Below, in pieces: positions 53,773 to 61,424 of a stretch of DNA of 64,000 bases. The number at the start of each line of letters is the position of its first letter. The stretch's first letter is position 1. Source of the DNA: Xanthomonas melonis. Lineage in GTDB: Bacteria; Pseudomonadota; Gammaproteobacteria; Xanthomonadales; Xanthomonadaceae. Under the pieces are notes generated by a model. It did not search any database, was not told the DNA's origin, and worked only from the letters and a program-made list of their open reading frames with translations. The translations under genes and the position numbers were made by a program. The stretch lies in the NCBI RefSeq assembly GCF_020783655.1, contig NZ_JAJGQH010000008.1:1-64000 (forward strand), given 5' to 3'.

Positions 53773-55083
53773 ATGAGTGATGGACGTGGTCGAAGCACCG
53801 AAGGCTTTGGTGTGGATCGGGAGTCTTCTGTTAGGTTGATCGTCAAAACCGCTCTTGAGAACGGTGTGACTGATCCAAAGCAAATATCGTACATGTTGGC
53901 GACGGCTCAGCATGAGACGCGTAATTTTCAGGCGCCTGAAGAGGATTTCGGACGCAGCCAAGCGCGCAAGCTCGGATACAGCGGCGGTGAAGAATTTTAT
54001 GGCCGTGGCTACGTGCATCTTACGCACGACTACAATTATGCAAAGTTCGACAAGTTGCTCGACTTGAATGGCGAAATGATCCGCAACCCGGACATGGCCA
54101 AGCAACCAGAAATCGCTGCGAAGGTTCTGGTTGTCGGTATGCGCGACGGCTTATTTACAGGTAAGCCTCTTGATCGATATATCGATAATGATAGCCATGA
54201 CGTATACAACGCGCGGCGGGTGGTCAACGGAGTTACACCTAGCAAACCCTGGAGCGTAAAGGCAGCCAAAGAATGCGAGGAGTATGCGGGTAATTGGGAG
54301 CGTCGCGTTCCCGATCTGATCGAAAGTGTCAAACGCGATGGTGTCGATCTCAAGCACAGCGTGACGCCTGATTCGACATCTCATCAAGTTTCGAAGTCCA
54401 ATGACGGCAAACTGGAACACGGCGAGCGCGGTGAGTCCGTGAAACAACTGCAAAGCCAACTCGCTCAACTCGGTGTAACCGGCCGCGACGGCAAGCCGCT
54501 GCAGGCCGATGGCGATTTTGGCGGCAATACCAAGTTTGCGGTGGAGCAGTTCCAACGCACACATGGTCTGCAGGTCGATGGCGTAGTGGGAGGGCAGACC
54601 CAGGCGGCACTCGGGAAAGCATTGGCGCAGCAGACGACTAAACAGCCCGAGCAGAGCAATGCTCAGGTTGCTCCGGCACCAGCCACATCGGGTTCTCCGT
54701 TGCTCTCCGATCCTCGCCACCCCGACAATGGCATGTTCGTCGGTGCAGTAGGCAAGCTGGAGGCCCTGGGCGAGCGCGGTGGCTTTGCCAGCCGCAAGGA
54801 ACTCGAACAGGCAGCAGGGCAGCTTGTATTCGAGGCCAAGGTCAGCGGTCTGCAGCGCATCGACCATGTAGTGCCGAACAAGAGCGGTGACGGCTTCTTC
54901 GCGGTGCAGGGTGAGATGACCGACCCAGCGATGCGGCGTGTGTTCGTGGACCGCGATCAGGCGCAGAACCAGCCGCTGGAACAGAGCAGCCGTCAGGTCG
55001 CAGAAGAAAATCAGCGTCAAACAGCGCAGATGCAATCGCAGGCCCAGACACAACAGGTCGCTTCGCCTGCGATGTCGATGTAA
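53773..55083 (+). CDS. X-T4SS effector, GH19 lysozyme + PG-binding + XVIPCD, XAC2609-like (436 aa)
   Basis: GH19-type domain at 10-190 (ISYMLATAQHETRNFQAPEE, with Glu48 the catalytic position as in XAC2609; FYGRGYVHLTHDYNYAKF). A PG_binding_1 domain lies at about 215-280 (ERGESVKQLQSQLAQLG). The C-terminal XVIPCD at about 310-436 (LLSDPRHPDNGMFVGAVGKL; VSGLQRIDHVVPNKSGDGFF) ends in a Gln-rich tail. VirD4 reads XVIPCD; the enzyme degrades the peptidoglycan of the target cell. Length fits XAC2609 (about 430). Confidence 0.93.
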   Translation: MSDGRGRSTEGFGVDRESSVRLIVKTALENGVTDPKQISYMLATAQHETRNFQAPEEDFGRSQARKLGYSGGEEFYGRGYVHLTHDYNYAKFDKLLDLNGEMIRNPDMAKQPEIAAKVLVVGMRDGLFTGKPLDRYIDNDSHDVYNARRVVNGVTPSKPWSVKAAKECEEYAGNWERRVPDLIESVKRDGVDLKHSVTPDSTSHQVSKSNDGKLEHGERGESVKQLQSQLAQLGVTGRDGKPLQADGDFGGNTKFAVEQFQRTHGLQVDGVVGGQTQAALGKALAQQTTKQPEQSNAQVAPAPATSGSPLLSDPRHPDNGMFVGAVGKLEALGERGGFASRKELEQAAGQLVFEAKVSGLQRIDHVVPNKSGDGFFAVQGEMTDPAMRRVFVDRDQAQNQPLEQSSRQVAEENQRQTAQMQSQAQTQQVASPAMSM

Positions 55084-55119
55084 TGAGTTTTTGCTTTGTA
55101 CGCTGGAGTAAAGCGCACG

Positions 55120-55143
55120 CCGAGGCCATCTCGATGGCCTCGG
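55120..55143 (+). terminator. Hairpin after the first effector
   Basis: CCGAGGCCAT and ATGGCCTCGG form a perfect ten-pair stem with a CTCG loop. The same element occurs after the second effector (58592-58617). No T run follows, so it may act as an mRNA end or be simply a duplicated marker. Confidence 0.6.
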
Positions 55144-55182
55144 TTCCAGGCTTGGATGCGTTGATCTATGACTGTAACTCTC

Positions 55183-55648
55183 ATCCAGGGCTACCGCATC
55201 GTGACCGGATGGACTGTGCCCTGTATTTTCGTTGTCTGTCTTGATCTTCACTGTGAGCCTGGCGACCAAGATTGTCGGCGCAGTAGGCGCCGCCTTCGTT
55301 GCCAAGTGGGTGATGAATGGCTTCACAGGCGAAGGCATCAGCAGCATGGCGCTACAACAGGGAGGATTGGGCTTGGTCTTGACCACACTGATCATCACCG
55401 CACCGCCGATGGCGGCGGCCTTCTTCCAGGGCACGTTGGGCCAGTTCACCGCGTACTCGGCGCTGGGGCAGCTGGATCGGGCAGGGCAGTCCCCAGCATC
55501 TGGGCGGCCTTATGAGCCAGGGGCGCCGGCTAGGGACTCGGGCACAACTACTGCTAGAAACGAGAACGTAACAGCAAGAAATATAAACAGTGAAGTTTCG
55601 CCTTCTCAAGACTCAGCCTCTGGGACCCGCGGCTTGGCTCAGAAGTGA
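55183..55648 (+). pseudogene. Truncated virB6 copy (first duplicate)
   Basis: It begins with IQGYRIVTG-type DNA, then jumps by an internal deletion to the part encoding VSLATKIVGAVGAAFVAKWV and continues through PGAPARD. The last 40 residues (SGTTTARNENVTARNINS) do not match virB6. Identity to the real virB6 3' end (51890-52206) is very high, with only a handful of base differences. It lacks the first 150-plus codons, so it is not functional as a channel. Confidence 0.85.
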
Positions 55649-55679
55649 CCGTCGTTCCGGGTCCAATATTGGTCAAATC

Positions 55680-56174
55680 ATGAAATCTATCATCTCTTTT
55701 ATAGCGATCTTGCTGGTGAGTTTAGCGTTCTCAGTTTACGCTCAGACAGCATGCCCAGTTGGAGTAGCTCCAGGAAGTCCGCAATGCGGGCCTGATTCTG
55801 GCACCTCAAGAGGCGATATCCCAGCGCCACCACCTACTCCAACGGGCGAGTGGATAAAAACGTGGGGTGCAATTGCAATGTCTAACTCCACCGGAGATGT
55901 AGGTACGTCTATTGGCAAGTTTTCCAAAAAGGAGGCGACAGACTCAGCCATAATTCAGTGCGAAAAAGATGGAGCCGCTGATTGTAAAGTCCAGCTAGTT
56001 TATAGGAATCAGTGTTCAGCCTTGGCTTCCTCAAAAAGGGATACTTTCTTCCAGGCATCATCTTCTAAGGAGGCTGCTAGTGAGGGAGTATTAGCTATTT
56101 GTGAGAGGAGTAATACGGGGTCATGTAGTGTCATGTATTCTGGCTGCTCTGATCCATTTTTCAAGAAATACTGA
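55680..56174 (+). CDS. Secreted DUF4189-family protein, second copy (164 aa)
   Basis: The ATG at 55680 gives a signal peptide (MKSIISFIAILLVSLAFSVY, cut before QTACPVG). The QTACPVGVAPGSPQCGPDSG segment and TGEWIKTWGAIA are the same as in copy 1, but the rest is divergent (FSKKEATDSAIIQCEKDGAA). Cysteine pattern is kept. Position before the second lipoprotein matches that of copy 1. Confidence 0.82.
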   Translation: MKSIISFIAILLVSLAFSVYAQTACPVGVAPGSPQCGPDSGTSRGDIPAPPPTPTGEWIKTWGAIAMSNSTGDVGTSIGKFSKKEATDSAIIQCEKDGAADCKVQLVYRNQCSALASSKRDTFFQASSSKEAASEGVLAICERSNTGSCSVMYSGCSDPFFKKY

Positions 56175-56214
56175 TGAATGATGTTCCTTCGTCCTCCGTA
56201 AGCATTGGGTATTC

Positions 56215-57099
56215 ATGAGAATTGTACTCGACAAGCTGGGCGTGGATAAATATTTTTTTTCGAAGTGGTTCTTCAAAACTGCCTCTTTGTGTCCGTTGGT
56301 TCTGAGTGTTGCAGCCTGCACTCCTACTCCCCAGGGGAGTGCGCTACAGGAGCAATCTAGTTCCTCGGAAAGTGTCTCATCTGCAAGTTCCTCAAATGGA
56401 CCTGTTAGTGCTCCTGGTAGTGGTCTCAGTAATGTTAATTTGAATTCGCTGGAAATTGAGAAAATAATAAAGAATGCAATGAATGTGGCGTACGGATCCA
56501 ATAACTTCGATTCGTCACGAAATTGCTGGAAACACGAATTTCAGGCAGGTAGCGAATTACTGGATTACTGCATGATTGGCGCTGTCTCAAAGATTTTCAC
56601 TGATGCTGATGGCACAAAGGTCTATGTGCAAGCACACAGCGATCCCCAAGCTGAAATTTATTCGCAAGTAGATCCTGGCCTGGAAGGTCTATTCGTTGCT
56701 GGTTTGGGCGATGACAAGAAGATCAAGATGCTGGCTGCAAAGCCAGCCATCGATACGGGACAGGCTGGCGATTGCGGTTGTCTCGATGCGAAGATTATCC
56801 AAGTTGGACCTGGTCGTTATGGTTGGCTTTCTACCGCCGGGAGCATTTGGCAAGGGGTCCAAGTGACGCGTTACTCGCTTCAGGTTCCCATCGGTAGCGA
56901 GATTCGTGAGGTGTCAGGTATACCGCGCGTGAGCGAAAACGCTCCTGGCGAGATTAATGGTTTGAACGTCAAGGCCGATGGGCAAGTAGTGGCAGGGATG
57001 TATCCCCTAGAGGTCACGCGTAAGCGCGGAGAGACCATGCTGGAGACCCGGCTTGTAGCTTATGATGAAGCGAAGGGGATTTATCCCTGGGATCCTTGA
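56215..57099 (+). CDS. Lipoprotein, probable immunity protein for the second effector (294 aa)
   Basis: Signal and lipobox near residue 30-35 (PLVLSVAACT), a Ser-rich linker (SSSESVSSASSSNGPVSAPG), then a domain with three cysteines (SRNCWKHEF; DYCMIGAV; GDCGCLDAKIIQVG) and VQVTRYSLQVPIGSEIREVS. It is unrelated to the XAC2610-like protein but is in the same position before an effector. GC is low. The immunity role is inferred from gene order. Confidence 0.72.
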   Translation: MRIVLDKLGVDKYFFSKWFFKTASLCPLVLSVAACTPTPQGSALQEQSSSSESVSSASSSNGPVSAPGSGLSNVNLNSLEIEKIIKNAMNVAYGSNNFDSSRNCWKHEFQAGSELLDYCMIGAVSKIFTDADGTKVYVQAHSDPQAEIYSQVDPGLEGLFVAGLGDDKKIKMLAAKPAIDTGQAGDCGCLDAKIIQVGPGRYGWLSTAGSIWQGVQVTRYSLQVPIGSEIREVSGIPRVSENAPGEINGLNVKADGQVVAGMYPLEVTRKRGETMLETRLVAYDEAKGIYPWDP

Positions 57100-57131
57100 G
57101 TTATTTCCCAATTCGGATTAAGGAGGGCGTT

Positions 57132-58556
57132 ATGGCAAGGATTGATGAGAGATGGGCTGAGCATCGACAAGAGTTGGTAGATGCTGCGCATGCCGCAGGT
57201 GTAGACCCGGGTGTGATGGTCAAGATTGCTGGATTTGAATCTGGATTCAATCCAGCTGCTAGGCCGGTTGCGATCAGCCATCCCGAGAACAATACAGTCA
57301 GGCAATTCGATGGTACCATGGCAGTCTCCTCTGCCTATGGATATGGCCAGTTTTTGAACAGCACTTGGCAGCAAATGATTAACACCTACGGCGAGAAGTA
57401 CGGTGTTGAAAATGCGGGCAGCCTTACACGTTCTCAGGCAAATGCGCCTTAGCTTCGTCAAGATACACGACTGCAGGCTGCAATGTTGGCGGAATTCACC
57501 CGTGAAAACATCGATCGGGCTGCAAAGTATGGCGGTAAGGACATAGCGGCAAATGTTTACGCGATGCATAACCTTGGTACAGGAGATGGGCCTAAATTCC
57601 TGCAGGCAGTGCATGACAACCCAAATGGGAAAGTCAGCAGTGTCCTGAGTGCGGAGGTTATCAAAGGAAACTCATCCCTCTATGGTGATGGCAGTATCAC
57701 GAATGCTGAAGCATATGCAGCCATGGGGCGCAAGATGGATCAGTATGCTGTCTACGCCAACAGTGTCAGTAACAGCTTGTCTGATCGTACGCCGACTGAG
57801 TCTACTCAAGCAGCTAGGCCAAGTCAGCCAGTTGAAGATGCGTCATCCAGGCACCATAGCAATCCTTCTCGACACGCCGGCACGTTAGAACAAGGCGAGC
57901 GCGGCGAGTCCGTGAAGCAGTTGCAGAACCAACTGACCCAGCTAGGCGCTGTAGGCCGCGATGGCAAGCCGCTGCAGGCCGATGGCGATTTCGGCAGCAA
58001 TACCAAGTTTGCGGTGGAGCAATTCCAACGCACACATGGCCTGCAGGTCGATGGCGTAGTGGGAGGGCAGACACAGGCGGCACTTGGCAAAGCATTGGCG
58101 CAGCAGACGACCAAACAGCCCGAGCAGAGCAATACTCACGCTGCCTCGGCACCAGCCACATCGGGTTCTCCGTTGCTCTCCGATCCTCGCCACCCCGACA
58201 ACGGCATGTTCGTCGGTGCGGTGGGCAAGCTGGAAGCCCTGGGCGAGCGCGGTGGCTTTGCTAACCGCAAGGAACTTGAACAGGCAGCGGGACAGCTAGT
58301 ATTCGAGGCCAAGGTCAGCGGTCTGCAGCGCATCGACCATGTAGTGCCGAACAAGAGCGGTGACGGCTTCTTCGCGGTGCAGGGCGAGATGACCGACCCG
58401 GCGATGCGTCGTGTGTTCGTGGACCGCGATCAGGCGCAAGGACAATCGCTGGAACATAGCAGCCGTCAGGTCGCCGAGGAAAACCAGCGTCAGACAGCGC
58501 TGATGCAATCGCAGGCGCAGACACAACAGGCCGCTTCGCCTGCCATGTCGATGTAA
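57132..58556 (+). pseudogene. Second X-T4SS effector, transglycosylase-like + PG-binding + XVIPCD, with in-frame TAG
   Basis: AAGGAGG precedes the ATG. An SLT/lysozyme-like domain (VMVKIAGFESGFNPAARPVA, catalytic-type Glu36; SSAYGYGQFLNSTWQQMINT) is cut by TAG at 57450-57452 (codon 107), and the same frame continues (LQAAMLAEFTRENIDRAAKY; NVYAMHNLGTGDGPKFLQAV), then PG_binding_1 and an XVIPCD almost identical to the first effector's. The frame is otherwise intact to the stop. It is either a recent nonsense mutation, a sequencing error, or a gene read through by a suppressor. An internal ATG at 57483 would give a 357-residue protein without the active site. Confidence 0.85.
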
Positions 58557-58591
58557 CGAGTTTTGCTTTTGTACGCTGAAGTAGTGCGCAC

Positions 58592-58617
58592 GCCGAGGCC
58601 ATCCCGATGGCCTCGGC
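58592..58617 (+). terminator. Hairpin after the second effector
   Basis: GCCGAGGCCAT and ATGGCCTCGGC form an eleven-pair stem with a CCCG loop, the duplicate of the hairpin after the first effector. Confidence 0.6.
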
Positions 58618-58643
58618 CCTAGTCCTGAAAGCGGTAACTTGGC

Positions 58644-58875
58644 GCTGTGGATCTTCATCCAGGGCTACCGCATCGTGACCGGTCAGTCGCGCGAGGCGGC
58701 GATGGGGGTGGTGGTCACTGCGCTTCGTGCGGCGCTGATTATCGGGTTGGCGACCAGCATGGCGCAAGGCTCGGGCCGCTTGTATTGGACGATGACCGAT
58801 GGGATCAGCGCGGCGATCACCAAAACGGTGACGGGCAGCTCGAAGAGTTTGTACAAGGCAATCGACAAGAACTTG
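58644..58875 (+). pseudogene. Truncated virB6 copy (second duplicate)
   Basis: Encodes LWIFIQGYRIVTGQSREAAM, ALRAALIIGLATSMAQGSGR and AITKTVTGSSKSLYKAIDKN, matching virB6 DNA at about 51404-51635 with few differences. It stops matching after ATCGACAAGAACTTG. It marks the far end of the tandem duplication. The remaining bases to xgtA (58876-59055) show nothing I can support except a GGAGG before the xgtA start. Confidence 0.85.
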
Positions 58876-59055
58876 TATCGCGTTCCGCTGCGGTCAGAGG
58901 GGCCGCGCTGCGATCACTGGCCGACGCTTGGTGATTTCTTTGCGACTGCAATGAATACGTATGCACGCGCGCACCCATGGGGTGCTGCGCCGCTAGGCTA
59001 ACGGCCTTGGGCGGTGGCCGTGTTGGCTGCCCGCAGTGGCCCGGGAGGGGCGTGC

Positions 59056-60672
59056 ATGTTGCAGACACCATGGTGGCGCGGGGCCGTCATCTATCAGATC
59101 TATCCGCGCAGTTTCCTTGATTCCAATGGCGATGGGGTGGGCGATCTGCCGGGCATCATCGCCAAGCTCGACTACATTGCCGGGCTGGGTGTGGATGCGA
59201 TCTGGATCTCGCCGTTCTTCAAGTCGCCGATGGCCGACTTCGGCTACGACATTGCCGATTATCGCGAGGTGGATCCGTTGTTCGGGTCGCTGGCCGATTT
59301 CGATCGTCTGCTCGACAAGGCACATGCGCTGGGACTGAAGGTGATGATCGACCAGGTGTTGAGCCACACCTCGATCGAACACGCGTGGTTCCAGGAAAGC
59401 CGGCAGGACAAGACCAATGCGAAGGCGGATTGGTACGTGTGGGCCGATCCGCGCGAGGACGGCACGCCGCCCAACAACTGGCTGTCGTTGTTCGGCGGCG
59501 TGGCGTGGCAGTGGGAGCCGCGCCGCGAGCAGTACTATCTGCACAACTTCCTGGTGGATCAGCCAGACCTCAATTTTCATAACGCCGAGGTGCAGCAGGC
59601 GACCTTGGACAACGTGCGGTTCTGGTTGGATCGCGGGGTGGACGGCTTCCGCCTGGATGCGATCAACTTCTGTTTCCACGATGCCCAGCTGCGCGATAAT
59701 CCCGCCAAGCCGGCCGACAAGCGGGTGGGACGTGGTTTCAGCGCGGACAACCCCTACGCCTATCAGTACCACTATTTCAACAATACGCAGCCAGAGAACT
59801 TGCTGTTCCTGGAGCGCCTGCGCGGGTTGCTCGATCGCTACCCGAATGCCGTGAGCCTGGGCGAGATCTCCTCGGAAGATTCGCTGGCGACCACGGCCGA
59901 ATACACGGCCGCAGGCCGCCTGCACATGGGCTACAGCTTCGAGCTGTTGGTGCAGGACTACAGCGCGGCCTATATCCGCGAAACGGTGGGCCGGCTGGAA
60001 GCCACCATGCTGGAAGGGTGGCCGTGCTGGGCGATTTCCAATCATGATGTGGTGCGGGCGGTGACGCGGTGGGGCGGCGAGCATGCATCGCCGAGGTTTG
60101 CGCGGATGGTGGTGGCCCTGCTGTGCTCGCTGCGCGGTTCGGTCTGTCTGTACCAGGGCGAGGAGCTTGGGCTGGGCGAGGCGGACGTGGCCTTCGAGGA
60201 TCTGCAGGACCCCTATGGCATCACATTCTGGCCGACCTTCAAGGGACGCGATGGGTGCCGTACGCCGATGCCATGGACCGATGCGCCATCTGCGGGTTTC
60301 AGCAGTGGCAAGCCGTGGCTGCCGCTGGCGGAGCCGCATCGGCTTGCGGCGGTGAGTGTGCAGCAAGGTGATGCGCAGTCCGTGCTGAGTGCTGTGCGGA
60401 CGTTCCTGGCCTGGCGCAAAGGCATGCCGGCACTGCGCGAAGGGGCTATCACCTTCTACGACACCGCCGAGCCGGTGCTGATGTTCCGGCGTGAGCATGC
60501 GGGCCAGACCATGCTGTTGGCCTTCAATCTGTCTGTCGACATGGCCGAGATCGCGCTACCGGCGGGAGCGTGGGTACAGATCGATGTGCCAGGCGTCGCG
60601 CACGGGACGATCGCGAGTGGCCTCCTGCGCTTGCCTGGACACGCGGTCGTTTGCGCGATAGACGGGAACTGA
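59056..60672 (+). CDS. xgtA: GH13 alpha-glucosidase/alpha-glucosyl transferase XgtA (538 aa)
   Basis: The ATG at 59056 gives 538 residues, the length of Xanthomonas XgtA, and GGAGG lies upstream. GH13 motifs: QIYPRSFLDSNGDGVGDLPG, nucleophile Asp201 in GFRLDAINF, acid/base Glu270 in SLGEISSE, and the third acid in ISNHDVVR. The enzyme hydrolyses maltose- and sucrose-type alpha-glucosides and transfers glucose to acceptors, working in the cytoplasm or periplasm; no signal peptide is seen. It converges on a TonB-dependent receptor, perhaps for uptake of related sugars. Confidence 0.95.
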   Translation: MLQTPWWRGAVIYQIYPRSFLDSNGDGVGDLPGIIAKLDYIAGLGVDAIWISPFFKSPMADFGYDIADYREVDPLFGSLADFDRLLDKAHALGLKVMIDQVLSHTSIEHAWFQESRQDKTNAKADWYVWADPREDGTPPNNWLSLFGGVAWQWEPRREQYYLHNFLVDQPDLNFHNAEVQQATLDNVRFWLDRGVDGFRLDAINFCFHDAQLRDNPAKPADKRVGRGFSADNPYAYQYHYFNNTQPENLLFLERLRGLLDRYPNAVSLGEISSEDSLATTAEYTAAGRLHMGYSFELLVQDYSAAYIRETVGRLEATMLEGWPCWAISNHDVVRAVTRWGGEHASPRFARMVVALLCSLRGSVCLYQGEELGLGEADVAFEDLQDPYGITFWPTFKGRDGCRTPMPWTDAPSAGFSSGKPWLPLAEPHRLAAVSVQQGDAQSVLSAVRTFLAWRKGMPALREGAITFYDTAEPVLMFRREHAGQTMLLAFNLSVDMAEIALPAGAWVQIDVPGVAHGTIASGLLRLPGHAVVCAIDGN

Positions 60673-61187
60673 CAGCACCGAGCCACGTGCGGGGTGGCGT
60701 GATCGAGTGATGGTGGCGAGGCATTCCGTTGGGATGCATCGCTTTCTTGTACGGATTGCCGGGCTGGGGCTCGGTGCGCGCGTCGGAAGCTGTGCCCGGA
60801 AGGCGTTTTACTATGCGTCGCATGGTGTTGCCATCGAAGGGGACGGCAATGTCTCTGTTGTGGCCCGATCCAGCTACGGAAGCGGGTGTCTGCTGAGGCC
60901 GGCTGCGATAGCCGATACAGTGGCTCGCATGTCGCGGCGTACGCTGGGCACGGAAACGGTGAGCAGTGAGGATGTGTCGCCCTGCGCCTGCATCCATGTG
61001 AGCTAGAACGGCGAACAGGACATTGCAAGCAGTTGCCAGCTGGGTGTGGACGGTACGCCCAGAGGCGGAGGATACGAGTGGCAGGAGCCAGGTGCGAGCC
61101 GGTCGCGTCCGCCTGACGGCTTCGCAGTCCTTCGTCGGCCTTTCTTGTGGTGATTGTGTTACCCCGAGTAGCGGTGGCGCGCAAAAA

Positions 61188-61220
61188 GAAAAGCCGCCGG
61201 TTTTCGATCGGCGGCTTTTC
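61188..61220. terminator. Bidirectional terminator between xgtA and the receptor gene
   Basis: GAAAAGCCGCCG and CGGCGGCTTTTC form a twelve-pair stem with a nine-base loop, with an A run before and T residues in the stem end. It lies in a gap of 752 bases (60673-61424) that holds no gene I can support. Confidence 0.8.
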
Positions 61221-61358
61221 AACGGGCGACATCTTGAGATTCTGGATCACGTCGCTTGTGTAGCATTGCGCGGACTGGATCGCAGGCCCTGCGGAAAGAT
61301 CTACCGCGCGTTGAAGGCACGGAATCTCGGGCGCGGACGTGTTCTCCTGGAGGCCGTA

Positions 61359-61395
61359 CCCTCACCCCAATCCCGCTCCCGGAGGGAGAGGGGCT
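61359..61395. repeat. Xanthomonas-type intergenic palindromic repeat
   Basis: The sequence CCCTCACCCC, eight bases of AATCCCGC, then TCCCGGAGGGAGAGGGGCT is a CTCTCCC/GGGAGAG-type palindrome of the kind scattered in intergenic regions of Xanthomonas genomes. It lies just after the receptor gene stop. Confidence 0.65.
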
Positions 61396-61424
61396 AGAAG
61401 CCTGCTATCTGTTCCTGCAATGGC

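Noticed and set aside
60707..61006. 99-codon frame after xgtA
   Set aside because: Arginine/serine-rich mix without ribosome site or family, inside a long intergenic stretch with terminator.
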